Notes: generated from the sequence alone by a model not told the origin. 64,000 bases of DNA from Dendrolimus kikuchii (GCA_019925095.2 CM034406.1:17422388-17486387), one strand, 5' to 3'. Positions 15,806 through 29,812 are shown, numbered from the stretch's first letter. Numbers and translations are program-made.

Positions 15806-16109
15806 TACCGTTGAGACGTTAGTATACTTTCTAAGTTCGACCGAAAATTTCCGAATTTTGCTTCCGATTGTCTGATTTTCGTCGCAAGTACATGTATTGC
15901 AATGGATTTTTTCTATTGATTCATGTTTTCGAAGATAACCTACGCGAGGGTTTTACAGGCTTTCAAATAATATTTCGCGACGTAAAATCGAACCGTTGTT
16001 GCCCAAATAAAATTCACGTCTTCCCGCGGAAATTGTAAGTAAGGAGATAACGTAATGATAAATAATAATACAATAGAAAAATTACATTGAAATTTATGCG
16101 ACACAGCTT

Positions 16110-16253
16110 TAGGGCTCGTATTCTAGAAGTGTACGTAAAAAAGTCGTATCTTGCGGGTATTATGACACCTTTTTCTATGAAACTACTTTCTTATTTGGCC
16201 GGCTTATCGTCTAAAGTGGTAGTTTGCACACGATAATTCTGGAATACGGGCCT
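16110..16253. mobile_element. Small MITE with AGGGCYCGTATTCYAGAA ends
   Basis: The left end (from 16110) 'agggctcgtattctagaa' and the right end (to 16253), reverse complement 'aggcccgtattccagaat', form terminal inverted repeats of about 25 bp. The interior has no coding capacity. It abuts a GC-rich island. Confidence 0.65.
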
Positions 16254-16389
16254 CCGACACGAAACGGTGGTGAGACAATCGGAAGTGAGCGAAATGTCGG
16301 TGGGGCTAAAGGAGTATGTTGATATCCAGCAGGTGCTCCTTCCGCCGCAGCACGGCTCATCGGGCGGTTCGTCCACGCCGGGTGTGCAC
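16254..16389 (+). pseudogene. GC-rich coding-like island, possible terminal exon or exon relic
   Basis: The + frame after the MITE reads HETVVRQSEVSEMS, VGLKEYVDIQQVLLPPQ, HGSSGGSSTPGVHP and a TAA at about 16393-16395. G or C is common at third positions, as in the real exons here and unlike the surroundings. The - frame is also open and Cys-rich, so strand is uncertain. No clean acceptor is seen outside the TE. I do not recognise the protein. Confidence 0.25.
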
Positions 16390-16407
16390 CCGTAACGCGT
16401 CCGCTTG

Positions 16408-16475
16408 ATGCCCACGCCCACGCCCACGCTCGCGCACCGCCAAGCCCACGCCCACACCCGCGCCCACGCTTACAC
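16408..16475. repeat. (CCCACG)n-like GC-rich minisatellite
   Basis: Hexamers of type CCCACG and CCCACA repeat with interruptions ('cgctcgcgcaccgccaag') over about 65 bp. It directly follows the coding-like island. Confidence 0.8.
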
Positions 16476-16499
16476 GCGCCCGCCGTGCTAGGCCCAACC

Positions 16500-17587
16500 G
16501 CACGTGTATACCGCAGGTTTATTTGCCATTTCCATTCTTATCCTGATACTATTTGAATTCTTTGGCTTTTTTTGCTGTCTGTACTTTAAAAGTCTGATTT
16601 GACAGGTGTCAACATTGAATTTTTTAAATTTCTATTCTATATGAGTCTGATTTGTACAATCATTTAAATAATTACATTAACTAAAAGGAAACATTTTTTA
16701 TGTATAAATAATTAATTTTCTGGTTTGTTCTCTGTATATTGGGAAAGTATGTCATTATAACAACTATGAAATGAGTTTTTCAATTGGACCTCGTTGGCTA
16801 AACTCAAAGGTATATGAATATTTTTGAAAAAAAAAATCACCTGTATCATTACACCAACACATAGAGGGTAGCTTACAAGAATGAATTTCAGTGAAGTATT
16901 GTCAAAATGGTAAACTAAATGAAAGTCGATATTTTAATACAACAAATCATATTTACAAATATTCATAACTTATACCTTAACTTATCAAATATTCCAAACA
17001 ACGCTCAATTGCTTAACACGTTTTTTTTTGTATACGCATTTGTATGACACGTTTGGAACATGAAATTGAATAGGCGATATAAATTTTAAAAAGTGGATAT
17101 CATCATTTTGAGCGACTGATTATGTATTTTTTATTAAACGTAAGAAAAATGATAGAATATCATGTTAAAAATGAGCCCTTTCCTTAGTTTCCCGTTTGAT
17201 ATGCTATGACACTCCTACACCAAAATTGATCCTTGTACGCTTAGACTACATACATGCCGGTGCAATAATACCGCCCGTTACTTTGTTACAAAATCAACGT
17301 ATTCGATTATCGACCAAGATAATTGGCTTTTTAATAATACTATCGCACCAGTCTTCATCAAAATCGGCCCCGAGAATCCTCTGAGTCTTTCGCCATTTCA
17401 TATGGTTTCGCTTCACTTGGATATCGAAGTTCACTCGTAAAAGTTCAGCCAGTATTGTAGGATTATCTAACTTCTATCTATAAAGGTGTACTTTTAATAT
17501 GCTATGAATCTGCTTCATTTGTTTTTTCATTGCTTTTTTTGTTGTCTATACTTTGCACAATATTAGTGGATATGTTACAACTTATCC
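16500..17587. other. No gene or repeat recognised
   Basis: AT-rich DNA with no coding exon, inverted repeat or second copy seen. Confidence 0.5.
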
Positions 17588-17815
17588 TCTGATTTTTAAT
17601 TACCTGGACTAAAATGACAGCTACGATTGTCAGATTTTTTTATGTTGCAAGCTTGGAGCCGGTATTGTAATATGGCTCATTCATAAGTGAACTGCATCAG
17701 TCGTTGATTCAACTCATTTGTATATGAGCCATACTACAACACTATGCTCCAAGCATGCAACATAAGAAAAGATCAATCGCAGCTGTCACTTAAGTCCAGG
17801 TAATTAAAAAGCAGA
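17588..17815. repeat. Fold-back MITE with ~93-bp arms
   Basis: Left arm 17588-17680 starts 'tctgatttttaattacctgg' and ends 'atggctcat'. Right arm 17724-17815 is its imperfect reverse complement. The arms enclose a ~43-bp spacer. Inner landmarks 'gttgcaagcttggagc' and 'gctccaagcatgcaac' pair. No target duplication was assigned. Confidence 0.85.
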
Positions 17816-17819
17816 CTAT

Positions 17820-18830
17820 AATTATATATTTGATGCGAGCGCCTTTATTATAAAAAATTTTGGTCTAAGTTATTGACATCTCTTTGTTGTGTAATTACAC
17901 TGGATAAAACTGTCAGGGAGTTGAAAGAAAGTTGAGTATAAATTACGCTTTGCGTTTCTTCATTGTTAAAAAAAACAAATTATGTATTGGTAAAATATGG
18001 GAAGTCAAACATGTTTTGTTATGTCTAAATTTAGTTCGGTTAAGACGTTTCTTGTAAGGAGGTTATTATTGAAAATATATCTTTACGAACATATTTTTAC
18101 AATCAAGAATAGACTTGACACAGACAAATCAGACTCGTTTATTATTTTATTAAATTCCTTTCTAGCCTACGCAGTGTCTTTGAAATGTAGAAATGGCAAT
18201 ATGGTTAAATATGAATTTAAAAAAAAAAATCGTGAACATCGATTGATCAGATTTTGTTGATTGACGGTTATAATTTACGATCTAACTGTAACATGATCGA
18301 CTTTTTTAATTAAAGTTATATCAAACTGAACTCTTCCGGACAATATTTTATTTTTAACTCAATGTCTAATTAAGATTGTGTGTAAAGTCCAGAATGATTT
18401 TGTTAAAATTTTAAAATAGAGATAGAAAATTAAGATTTTTGTCTTCTGGCGTGTAGTATTGCCAGTAAATTTAAACAAAATGCACATTAAAGGTAAGCTT
18501 AGCACGGCGGGGCAAATTATTATATAATTATAAATGAAATGATTATCGATGTATTTGATTATAATTGTAATGTAAGTAATGGCTTTTTGCGGTGTGTGAA
18601 GATGACATGTCGTAAATAGCCGTTCAATGTAGTTCATATATAATATATACATGTTAGTAGGCTTTATTCCTTTTAGAAAGTCGGAAGATGGTCGAATGTG
18701 AGTTGCTATTAAATAAATAATCGTACTGATTTAAACGCTGTAGCAGACCCCTGTAAAGTCGTATGTACCAATGGTGGTACGCAATTAAAATGAGAACTTT
18801 TGGGTTATTCGCAAAGATAAAGGGAGATAT
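17820..18830. other. No gene or repeat recognised
   Basis: AT-rich single-copy-looking DNA; short chance frames only. Confidence 0.5.
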
Positions 18831-18833
18831 AAC

Positions 18834-18969
18834 CCGCAAGAGTTAACTTGTGACTTCGCTCGGATGACGTAAGAGCGAGGTACTGAGGCGTCGATGGCGG
18901 TAGCGGTAAGAAATCGGGGGTCGGGAGGAGAGCGCGCATTCCGCTCATGTCTCAAGTTAACTCTTGCGG
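18834..18969. mobile_element. 136-bp MITE with perfect 17-bp ends
   Basis: CCGCAAGAGTTAACTTG at 18834-18850 is perfectly inverted at 18953-18969. The interior is GC-rich ('gtcgatggcggtagcggt'), in sharp contrast with its AT-rich surroundings. ATAA stands next to both ends and may be the target duplication, though one extra C lies on the left. Confidence 0.8.
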
Positions 18970-21940
18970 ATAATAATTTTCTTAAACTGTAGGTAGAGAC
19001 GAAATCTTTTTTACACTCTGTTACTATTAATTCCTTATTAGAAAAATATGATTCTTCCTGTAATTCCTAGAGATTATTGTTTTATTTTATAGTTTGGAGA
19101 TAATATTAACAATTAAAATTAAAGAGTTACGGTATGTATTTTGCTTGTTTGAGTGAGAACTTACTATCAATGCAAGTGTTTGACCTAATTCAAAAGGCTA
19201 TAACAACTTGGCTACCATTTAAATTCAAAGTAAATAAACAATGTTCAACTATCAGTTAAGGATAATTTTATTATGTGCATACAACTAAATGTAAGATTTA
19301 AATAAGCAGTAATGAACGCTCCACTAATATAAACAAAACATACAACTCTGCAAGTTTAGACTGACAGCTGGAGCTGTCATAGTTTGGCAATTTGCAATGT
19401 CACAATTTTTAGGTGTCTTATTATAACGGCAACTTTTTTCGTTGTAGATATGATTGACAGTAATTTACTAGTTCTAGCTTTAAGTCCTTTTGAACCGAGA
19501 CTTTTGTGTATGGATCAGTATTTACAATTTATACGGAATTCATTTTTATGTGTCTGTAGGAAGACATTCTTCAGACAATTTAAAGTTATGAGAAATATTG
19601 TCGGAAATTTCAATATTTTGTGAGTTATACAATATATAGATGTCCATAAATGAATATTTAAATTAAATATTATTATTTAATCAAGTCGCAATTCTGATCG
19701 ACCACCTTCTGACAATTCCGCGAGACAAAACCGTTTTAGCTCTTGATACGAATGCGAAGCGATTTGTGTCTCAACCGAAACGAATATTCAAAGACTAGAT
19801 ACCAATTCAATTCTTAAAACTATTCCCAAAGTTGCGTTTCTATAATGCATCCTAGTTACATGAGAATGGGACGTCACAATGCAAAGCAAGAATTTATATT
19901 ACGAGCAGCTAAATATTGTAGGCATGAGGCCGATTGCTTGTATGTACTTTGTGTGATATATCAAACTTGTCCCTATCGTCCTTTGCTTATAATTAACTAT
20001 TCACATAGAACGAGTTCTTGTATATAACATATCATGCAAGTGCGGCGTCTGTTTATTTGTAACTAAATGTATAGTGGGAACGCTGTTTAGTTTGCGTGAC
20101 TCGCGATTCACGTGAATATTTTAAGAGTTCGATAAGGTGGATCGTGTCTTGGAATAACTACCTATATTATATCATCGTTGTATTTTCTGAAAAAAATCAC
20201 CCTTATATATGTTTCCGTACGTTATTTTATCTCGTGTAATTTCAAATTTTATATTAAACTTTTGATTTCAAACGGGAAGGCAACAGCTCTACCTGTAAAG
20301 TTATTAAAATTAGGCACGGTGCACGGCGGGGTCAGCTATTTTCCGCGGGCATTGTGTAATATGAGAATATCAGGTTTGTGTTGCCATAAGGTCACGTACA
20401 CATACCCGTTATGAGTTACGCTAGCATCTAATATCGTGTTCTGTGTATATTCAAGTGACGAGTAGTTAATTGAGTGTAGCCTGACCTAATAGAATGGCAA
20501 ATGGCGACTAAGTTATTCGAAGTTTCCAGTACTTTATTGCTCCCTGCGTATACTCTGTGCTTTTAGCTGTACTTTATGAGAAAGTCAAACCAATTGTCTT
20601 TTATTCGAATTTTAAAACTATAAGGAATTGATGTTTATTCAGGACTCCCATAGAGTTTTTAAAACAAAGCATATAACTGACCTAGATGCTTTGACACAGT
20701 CGACGCATTGATACGACCGCAGTGTTGTGTAATATAAATTGTAGCTAGTTGTTCTTTGTCTCTATATGTCAAATAAAGTTACACGTGACATACTGTTTTG
20801 TATATATATATTAGAAAAAGTGTAGCCCCATTGAAATGAATTTATGTGCTATATACACATGTCTATTTAGTACAGCATTGTAATCGGTGTGATTGTATGC
20901 CGAAATTTAATTATAGCATACACTTTGCTTGAACAAAAGAAATGATTCAAATATGTATATCCTTGGAGTTGTTGTATAAAAAGTATCATAACTGTGTCTA
21001 TATATATAATGTGTAATAATAAATATAATAAGCAAACAACTATTATAGGGACTTTTTCGTCATTAATGTTGCCATAATATAAACCAATTACCTGACATGT
21101 GCAAGTTCTTGCATGTGAGAATTGAGTTGCATGCCAAGATTAAACCATAAACAACTAAGCTAAGGTTACACAAGACGATAAAATAGTATTTATGCATAGA
21201 GAGCGAACTGTAAAGCCAATCTTACATATATTCAACTATTGGAAACACTTGCCGTAGTTCTTCTTTAGCAACAACGTTTATAACGGTATGTCGCGTTTGT
21301 ACTGTCATACAGATTTATATTAAAATACCTTTGAGGGGTTTTGTAATCTGTTCATGTTATTGATCGACTAAAGCAGTAATTTAATTGATATAAGAATTAT
21401 TAAGGATATAAAACTTAGTAGTACATTAAACACATTGGAAATAGAAGCGTTTTTGTTGTTACAAGCAGCGACGCTATTACCGTTAGTATATATACTGTTA
21501 TCAGTCCGTCAAAAGTTTAATATAAAATAGATATAAATAGTTCTGTTTTTGTTCGATACGATTGTAAAAAAAAAAAAACTAAATTTTTATGTGTCAATTA
21601 CATTTAAGATTTGTAGATCTATTGTTAAATGGAGGCTTTAGTGGTTTCTTATTTTAAAAAAAATGTCAACTATCTTTTATATAGCAAATGGAAGCGGTCG
21701 GTTAACTCTGTCGTGGTAGAAAAATACTAAAAACTCTAAAAAAGACAATCCTTTATATCTAGAGAGCGTTAAACTAATTCCTCTCTTGTTTTTTGATATA
21801 GCAAAAAAGTCTCAACCAATATTTTATCATTTAAAGCATATTTTTAGACCATCACAGTCGTAAATTCAATTTATTTCTACTTTTCACTGATTTAGTCTGA
21901 ACTTAAGGTTTAAAACGATGAAATCTTAGTTGAAAGTGTA
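18970..21940. other. 3-kb repeat-poor AT-rich stretch
   Basis: No exon, inverted repeat or copy of any family in this window was seen. Short frames such as those near 19384 and 20178 lack features. It could be untranslated, regulatory or plain intergenic sequence. Confidence 0.5.
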
Positions 21941-21945
21941 TATAT

Positions 21946-22125
21946 AGTACGAGCAAAACTTTAATGCGTCCTTGAAGTTCGTACAGGTCGTTGTGCAGAA
22001 CTCGAATTATAAGGTTCACAGACATAGCTGAGTGGGTAGTATTGCGCTTCGTCAACATTAGACTACACTTGCGCAAACTTACACAGCTAACTTCACTTGA
22101 GGCGGATATAAATTTTGCGTGTATT
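21946..22125. mobile_element. Tc1/mariner-like MITE (copy 2)
   Basis: The left end AGTACGAGCAAAACTTTAATGC and the right end 'gatataaattttgcgtgta' match the ends at 15552 and 22609. The interior is shorter than in copy 3. Confidence 0.7.
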
Positions 22126-22608
22126 ATATTGATACGTTTGTGAAAATGCAAGAAAGGATGATTAGTGATATCCGTCTAGAAATACAAGATTTCTATGGTC
22201 ATTTCAAGTATTTCTTCTATCCAGAGTTTTTCCTACCTTCTTACGTATAAACTCTATGGATTAAAAACCATTTTAAAGTTATTTTAGAAAAGAACTTTGA
22301 AGGTATTCTTTTTTAAGATTTCGGGTACACTGAATTCATATTATTTAAAGTTTATATATTTAAATTATCGGTAAAATATTTAATGTTGCTATCTGATTGT
22401 TTCGGTTCTCTTGTTTTATCGACGTCATACAACTTTGTCTAAACGATAAGAAGCAGATATTCTAAAAGTTAGCATTGACTTTCTTAATCACAGCTGGTTT
22501 CTGAACGAAGAAATCAACGACCTAAATCATGTATGTAAATATGTATGGTTCGATTCGTTCCCATTTACAAATACCTAATTCAGAAATCGGCATTCTATCA
22601 AATATTTT

Positions 22609-22832
22609 AGTATGAGCAAAACTTAAATGCGTCCATAAAGTTCGTACACGCTCATTGCGCAGAACACTAAGGTTCACCAAGTGATACGCTCTCGTTCGGC
22701 CGTTGTCCGAACTCGCATGCTGTCTCTTTCCCTCGATACAATCGGGTGTAATAAACATTAACACTTGACTGGACCCGAGCGAAATCACGTAGCTAACGTC
22801 ACTCGAAGCGCATATAAATTTTGCGCGTACTG
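22609..22832. mobile_element. Tc1/mariner-like MITE (copy 3)
   Basis: The left end 'agtatgagcaaaacttaaat' and the right end 'catataaattttgcgcgtac' followed by TG are inverted relatives. The two outermost bases expected at the left end are missing. There is no ORF of note. Confidence 0.75.
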
Positions 22833-22849
22833 TGACTGTTTGCATATTA

Positions 22850-23840
22850 GACCTTCAAAATAAATTCATTCAATTATTGCGTTAACAATACATATTCCGG
22901 AAAAAATACTGCCTTATGAAAACTAATAAAAAAATTAATTAAATTTTTTTTTAAACAATACTTTATAATAATAACCGTTACGTATAATAACGCTATAGTA
23001 TGTGACAATAAAGATGAATATTAAAATTAATATTAGGATTTTGTAGTCGCGTAAAGGTGGCACACCGTTTTGATTGAAAACGGCATGATTTTTTTTAAAC
23101 GCGTCTATTAAAATAAATATCCAGATTTAAATTATATACTACTATGTATAATATATTGCTGTATAATAATTGCCCATTTAAAAGAAAGTGTTACTATCCA
23201 ATTTTTGCATTGAGTCTTGATGCCCGTGTTATTAATACACAAATGCAACTGTCTCTAATATCTTTAATGAACTATATACATTAGCAAATAGCCGTAGAAA
23301 AACAAAATTTCATAAAAAGATGAAAAAAAATTAGCACCAAAGTATTTTTTTTAAACATAGAATCAAGTTTGTTCAATTTTATGACCTTTACATGAACTTC
23401 AAAAAGTGTTCTCCAGTGAAACTTATTTTGAATAAAACGTTTAAATTTAACGCCGCCATCGTGGCGCGCTTTCATAACGTGGACGTCACACAACAACGTT
23501 TGCGTTTTGTTAATTATAAAAACTACTAAACGCGCCATTGTTGCCAGTCTGAACTTGTATATTGAAGTTGTTATTCAATAAGTGCATATAAATTTCCCGT
23601 GTTTAGAAATTTTATTGAAGTTCACAACTAAAATGCAATAAAAGAAATCTTGAATAATCAAAATTATATTTGCATTGTTCAGTAACAAGAGCTGGAATCT
23701 TGTATTTATTAATGTAGTCCCTTGTTCTATGTGGAACATTACTCGTAAGGTGATAATGTATTAAATTAAAAAAGTTATTTCAAATGGTTGAGCAGGTCAA
23801 GATCTGGAAGACCAGTTAAGGGGCGGTATGGCAAAAAAAA
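22850..23840. other. No gene or repeat recognised
   Basis: AT-rich sequence with no supportable feature. Confidence 0.5.
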
Positions 23841-23859
23841 TGTATATATAATATTGGTT

Positions 23860-24050
23860 AACGATGAGCAATGGTTGTAGGATATTTAAAGCAAGAATTG
23901 TATTTATTTAAAACTTTCAACTCTCTAGTAAAATGTGCCCTTTCGAGCTGCCATAAGAACTCCATAGTTGGACTTGTGTTAATGACTTATACTACTTTTT
24001 TCTGGAGCCTACTTGCTTGAAAATCGTCTTAAAGCTGAAGTATGAATTGA
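23860..24050 (+). repeat. Family H repeat, decayed fragment
   Basis: The segment 'atgtgccctttcgagctgcc' then 'ataagaactccatagttgg' parallels 36890-36930 and the reverse of 59405-59450. It is strongly diverged and lacks the outer parts. Confidence 0.5.
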
Positions 24051-27000
24051 CACTGGCTGGACAGATAACTCATGCAAAAGACCATATTAAAAAAGACATT
24101 GTTTTAAATTTCAAATTCTAATTCCCAAATTGAAAATCTATATAACACTGAACTTATGCGGGAACACAAAATCTTTCGATACAATCATGTTGCGTTATTA
24201 GAATTGTTTGATTGACATAAATCTGGATACTTTAACAAAAAGGCATCAAGACTCAACGTATAGTGATGTGAAAATATCGATAAAACAAAGAATATGTTAT
24301 CGATATGTTTTCTCATTTTTTCATTGTGTTATTTTCTTTAACATTAAAGTGATAAGCGTGGAATGAAGGGGAGCTTAGTCCATGACCTCCGCGCGGTGCT
24401 CCCTGGGTAGCGCCAAATGTGGACATCGACATTCACATAAAAAATTATATTTCATCTAATATTGGTCGAACCTGGACAAGCAAGAGTTTGAAAGCGAATT
24501 TATAATATTTTCTTGCCTGAATAAGCAGTAGTTACATTTTCTATAGGTAGAGAGTCAATTTTTAAATTCAAATTTGTTATTTTTATTTATGATAGACATT
24601 TGGTTCTTTTACAACTCTATCACGTGCAAGTCTGTGTATATTAAAATAACACCAATGGTAATGTTTTAAATAAGTAGGCGTATGCCGTTAATGATAAGAA
24701 TTTTAATGACGCTAATTTTAGATGCGTTATGATTTTCATATTGCATTCCCAAAGGATGATTTTTTTCATCTAATACCAGGTTCGACGGTTGTATAAAATA
24801 TCTGGCTGTATTGTAGTCGCTAATACATTGCCAAGGAAAAGCTCCGTTTTTTTTTAATAATAAAAATCGACCCAATATCGGACGCGACCGTTAATGGAAA
24901 ATGTCAGAAATTTGTTCTAAGACAGGGCATATTATTTCCGCTTTTATATAAAAAAGAAATAATGTAGAAACGTTTGATTACGATGTAAGGCTTATGAAAT
25001 AGTTCTATAAATACCAACAACCAAAAATCCGGAGCACACGAAAATATAGAAAATAATTTGTAGAATAATTAAAATACATAAGAACTATTAATATCCTAGA
25101 TATTTGAGAAAATATGCTGTACAGCTAATATGAAAATATCAGCTAAATTTTAAAAAGTTGTATTACCCTACCCGTAAAGATTTTCGTGTTTGAACATTTT
25201 CTGACGCGAGCAAAAAGTTATTTGTAAATGTTTTAAAATTAGACGGGTTACAATCGGGTCGCATAACATATTCAACGTTTTATACTAAGATGCTGAATAC
25301 TTGCGTTAAAAATTACAAGTAATACGACATTATAAATTATTACATTAAGAGCTTTCATATTTTCTAGTATATTATTGAAAAAAAAACATAGACATTAAAT
25401 CAAACTCTTTTTGTAGAATAAAAACGGAATTATATAAATATTTATAATTAAAATATATAAACAGGACACAGGTCGCGATGATGTAAAAAATATAATATAC
25501 ATACCTATATAAAAAATAAGTCCATGAACATTTAACGTTAGTTGTAAATATGTATATAGGGTATTATTACATAATGGGGAAATAATCCCATTAAAACGGC
25601 TTCTATTTATGATTTGTGATGTGTAAAGAAAATTTTCGATATAATGAAAACATATTAACATACAAAAAAATCACAAAAAAATACTATATACATAGAGAAC
25701 GGTTTTGGAAAAGGCCTACCAGACTCGTACCATGTTCGTGATATTAGATGGTATAAATAGATTCTCTCTCTCGAGAACATGGTACAGGGTCTCCAATATA
25801 TTATAAAATATTTGTTTCTTTTTTTTTTCATTTTAAATTTTAATTTAAATTTTATTGCCGCGTGAATGTGTCCACTGCGAAAGATTGTTATAAATAAATG
25901 AGAATATGATAATTGCGAATGTTCTAAGTGCGTTTGTTGTTTGTTGTGCGCCATTTAAATGATGTAAAAGTTTCAAATTGTATGAATCATTCCCACGCCC
26001 GGTTTATGGGAATGTTTCATCGATTTTTTCGACCGCGTGTGTCACATCACTAGTGACGCGGTTCTGTATTTTCGCGAAGTTTCTTTTTTAGTTTTTTTTT
26101 TTATTATTTAAGATTAGAACGCTTGTACGTGAAGTTCCTTTTAGCTGATTCGTATGAGGTTGTGGTGTAATAATGATTTGGAACATATTTTTTTGAGACA
26201 TACACTGCTGTCGACACAGATTGAGTATTTTATTAGAATTTCAGATGGATTCGGGCAATTATAGATTTCACAGAAGGACATATAAGATTATTGAAAGGCA
26301 TTAGAAGCTTGTTGTTTTGGTATGACGTCAGAGTTCGTGTGTCAACGGCGGTGATATGTTAAAAATAATATGCATCGATTGTTCCAATATTTCCGTCAAA
26401 CGATATTGATCTATATGTCATTTTTAATAATGTATAGAATATGTAAGATATCGATCGCTTACGCACATCACTGATGCATTTATAATTGACCAATCGGAAC
26501 GTTCGAAAGTAGCTATCTCGATTATGATTGGTGAATATGCTCAATTTGTGACAGGCTTCACTCTGATTGATTGGTTTAATACAAAATGACCTATTATTGT
26601 CAACAAACGTCATGAAAAGGATTCGTTGGTCCTTGTGCCTTGATTGTGAAAAGTTTTATAATGAAAATTTATTCGAAAATACGCAGAACTTTGTAACTGT
26701 TTTATGTGACTATGAATGTCACGTTGGTACGGGCCTGTACGTGTAAAGGATTAAAAAAAACGTATCGAGAACAGACTTTTAGATAATGTGAGTGTAAAAG
26801 ATGTGTTAAACTTTTTAGTGATTCTCCAAGACTTAATTAACTCACTAATATGTAACTTTGCTTGTATAATTGGTAATATATTGAAGAATTATGAGCAACT
26901 CTCTTAAGACTAAACTCAACTTCTGAGGTGTGGTAGCATGGAATACCAGACCCGCGACAAATTTTCCACCATTCAATGTCTTACATATTATTCAAACGAA

Positions 27001-29454
27001 ACATTTTTAACGACTATTTTCATTTGTTTACTAATTCGGTTCCGGTATGTGCCGGCCGCTGACGCGGTGCGTTTCGTGCGCTTTGGTTTAAACCAAACCC
27101 ACTTCCGTACCTTCGGTTGCAACCCATTCGGACGAATCGAAGGTTTATTGCACACTTTGCCGGTTTCTCATTTTCAATCCTATATAGGATGCCTAAGTAA
27201 TGTGCGCAATATGAATGATTTCATATATTGCCGTCTAGTTTTATGCTTTACATTACGTTTAATGCCGGATCTTCAACTCTGCCGGTAACACACAGTTTGT
27301 ATTTACTGCGTCTGGTTAATCAAAGTAGAGACTGAAAAAGTATGGGATATTTATAAAATATCAGTGTAGCTACTCCTAAATTAGCAATAGAGTAATAAAA
27401 AAAATATACTAAAACATCCTCATACAAATACGTAAACAATCGTTTTTTTTTTAATTCGGTGTCTTCTGTTGTTTTTTCTAGGATTCGGAAATCGTGCATA
27501 CAATAACTTACTAATTTCACTTTTAATTATGTTATTTATATTATACATCTAAAGTACTAAAACGTAATAACACCAATATAACGACAACTGACATTGTTGT
27601 TTTGGTAAACTGATATTGACATTTGCCGTGCGAAAAGTTTGTGGATGATTGAATGAATACCTTTATTGAACATACATTAAAGTACAATGGGCGGTCTTCT
27701 CACCACAGGCGATCTCCACCAGACTAATCTATAGAATTATTATAAACACCAACAACAACGATATAGAAAAGTTTGTGAATAATTTGAGATGCAACCGCTA
27801 TGCGAAAGAATTGTTATTGCCTACAGCAAAGTTACATGTTAGCCAAAATGTTGACACAGAATACAGGCCCTAATGATCTCTTACCGACTCATGCAGCTCT
27901 AAAAGTACCTAAATATGGCACTTCTTAAATTAAATGACGAAACGCGAGTACGATGTCTTGATCGTTGTTCTATGAAATGCCTTATAATATGTGTGTTGCC
28001 CGTAGAGGGCGTTGTATGAAAGAGTTTTGTTACCAACGCGCGAACACCTGTATTGAGTTTATAACAAAATCTCATATATCGTCGGCGTTAGTGCCGGACC
28101 CCGTAACTATATTTCTTGGTGACATAATTTTTTTCGTCAAAAATAACTACTTTTAGGACAAAAATAATGCCGCCAAAAAATGTAGTCACAAGGTCCTGCC
28201 TGCACTGATGAAGGAGATATTTTTGAGCATTAACTATGTAATGTTCTGACGATTTAGTTATCAATGTTGCCAGTCATCACAATGGCAGCTGAATGTTTTA
28301 ATTGCTTAATTATTATTTATATATAACTTATATAATAATTAGTCGATCAAAATTAAATGCACATTACCAAAATATTTTTAGTACGAACAGTTTCAATTCC
28401 CAAAGGACGGTGATGCCATATACAAAATTCGATACGACAAATGTAATATACATTTGTATGCTAACATTGAAATTGGAATATTTGTAGCTTGAAACCCCCT
28501 ACAAGTAACAAGTGTCTTACTCAAAAAGCTCAAAAACCACCAGACCCATAACAGTATATATGTATGTCAGGCGATTTTTTTGTTTTGTATGCGATGTACG
28601 CGAATTGCGAACCCACAGGCACATCAACTTAGCCAACTATGGTAAGTTTCTTAATTGCAACAATTTGTAAATGTTAAACTAATTTGACACTAGTTTGACA
28701 TTTTCAAGTGTCAATTTAGTCTGCCATTAAAAAATGTACCATTGCATAAGAATAATAGATTTGCAATAAGTGACATGCCTTCGTTTTTTTTAAAGTAAAC
28801 CAAGAAATTTTTATTATATGGTCTGGCTGTTTGTTATTGTCGATAACTTGGGTAAGTTTGTTTTAAACTCAATATAAACGGTGTAAATTAAGCTAAGACT
28901 GATCGAAATGTATATGTAAATGGAAGGAAATTGATTCGTTAGTATGTAAATGGATATGTGAAGCCTAAAAAAATGTAGGTCAAATGAACATCTTGACATT
29001 TATTGTAATATAATTGTGTATAAACACATTTACGTTTAAGGACTTGCTACATTTGTATGTAAATATTCGCAGATTACAAATGTATGAAAAACTGTCGGTA
29101 GCCGTTGTTATCTTAACATTGATTTTCTCCGTTCCTTGCTGTTTAAATCCTGAGCTTTAGTTGGACATAGACAAAGTTAGCACAAACTAAAAGAGGTGAC
29201 ATTTTAATCTTCTAATTCACTTTAATTACTCGTGAATGTTTGGATACAACATAAAAATATTACCTGTTTGTAGGCCTTTAACACACGTTTTGCATTCCCA
29301 AACTAAACAAGTTATTAAATTTGTGTTTTTTTTTATAATGGCCCGTGTGGCCATGCGTCCCCCTAACGTAGTACTAAATTTGTGTTATAGGTTATATACT
29401 ACGGGGCCTGTACCCAGACCATAGGAGATATCGGAAAGTTCATTTAAGAAATTT
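24050..29454. other. Repeat-poor AT-rich stretch of about 5.4 kb, no gene recognised
   Basis: No coding exon was seen. A small hairpin with GTACCATGTTC and GAACATGGTAC arms lies at about 25728-25783. A locally GC-rich patch with 'ggtttaaacc' lies near 27040-27140. None has a second copy in the window. Confidence 0.45.
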
Positions 29455-29525
29455 ACCCTTCCGGGAATCGAATTACACGGCTCTGCGTTCTTGTGAACGA
29501 GGTGAGACCCGGTGTCAATTTAAAA
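29455..29525 (-). repeat. Possible tRNA-derived SINE head
   Basis: The - strand carries AATTCGATTCCCGG (29474-29461), close to a pol III B box, with 'caagaacgcagagc' upstream. An A box is not convincing. It could be a decayed SINE. Confidence 0.3.
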
Positions 29526-29635
29526 TAATCTGCGAACTTTTTCATATAAATGTAACAAGACCTTAAACAAAATTAATTAGAATTCCTTTCTAATTTTCCA
29601 ATTAGGTTTAAAAATTGTCAAATTAAAAGCACATT

Positions 29636-29812
29636 TTGTTTAACAAAAACTGAACGTGTGTTCAAACATTAGTCCCGTTTGAGTAGTTGACGTTCTAATT
29701 TCAACCAATGGCAGCCTTCGAAAATGACACAACTGACAATATGGCGTCATTTTAGAGCGACGCGATTGGTTGATTTTTAACGATTTTTAAAAGACCAGTT
29801 TTTGTTAAACAA
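29636..29812. mobile_element. 177-bp MITE with perfect 17-bp ends
   Basis: TTGTTTAACAAAAACTG at 29636-29652 is inverted at 29796-29812. The interior has 'caaccaatggcagcc' and 'gcgacgcgattggttga', which also pair partly. There is no coding capacity. Confidence 0.75.
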
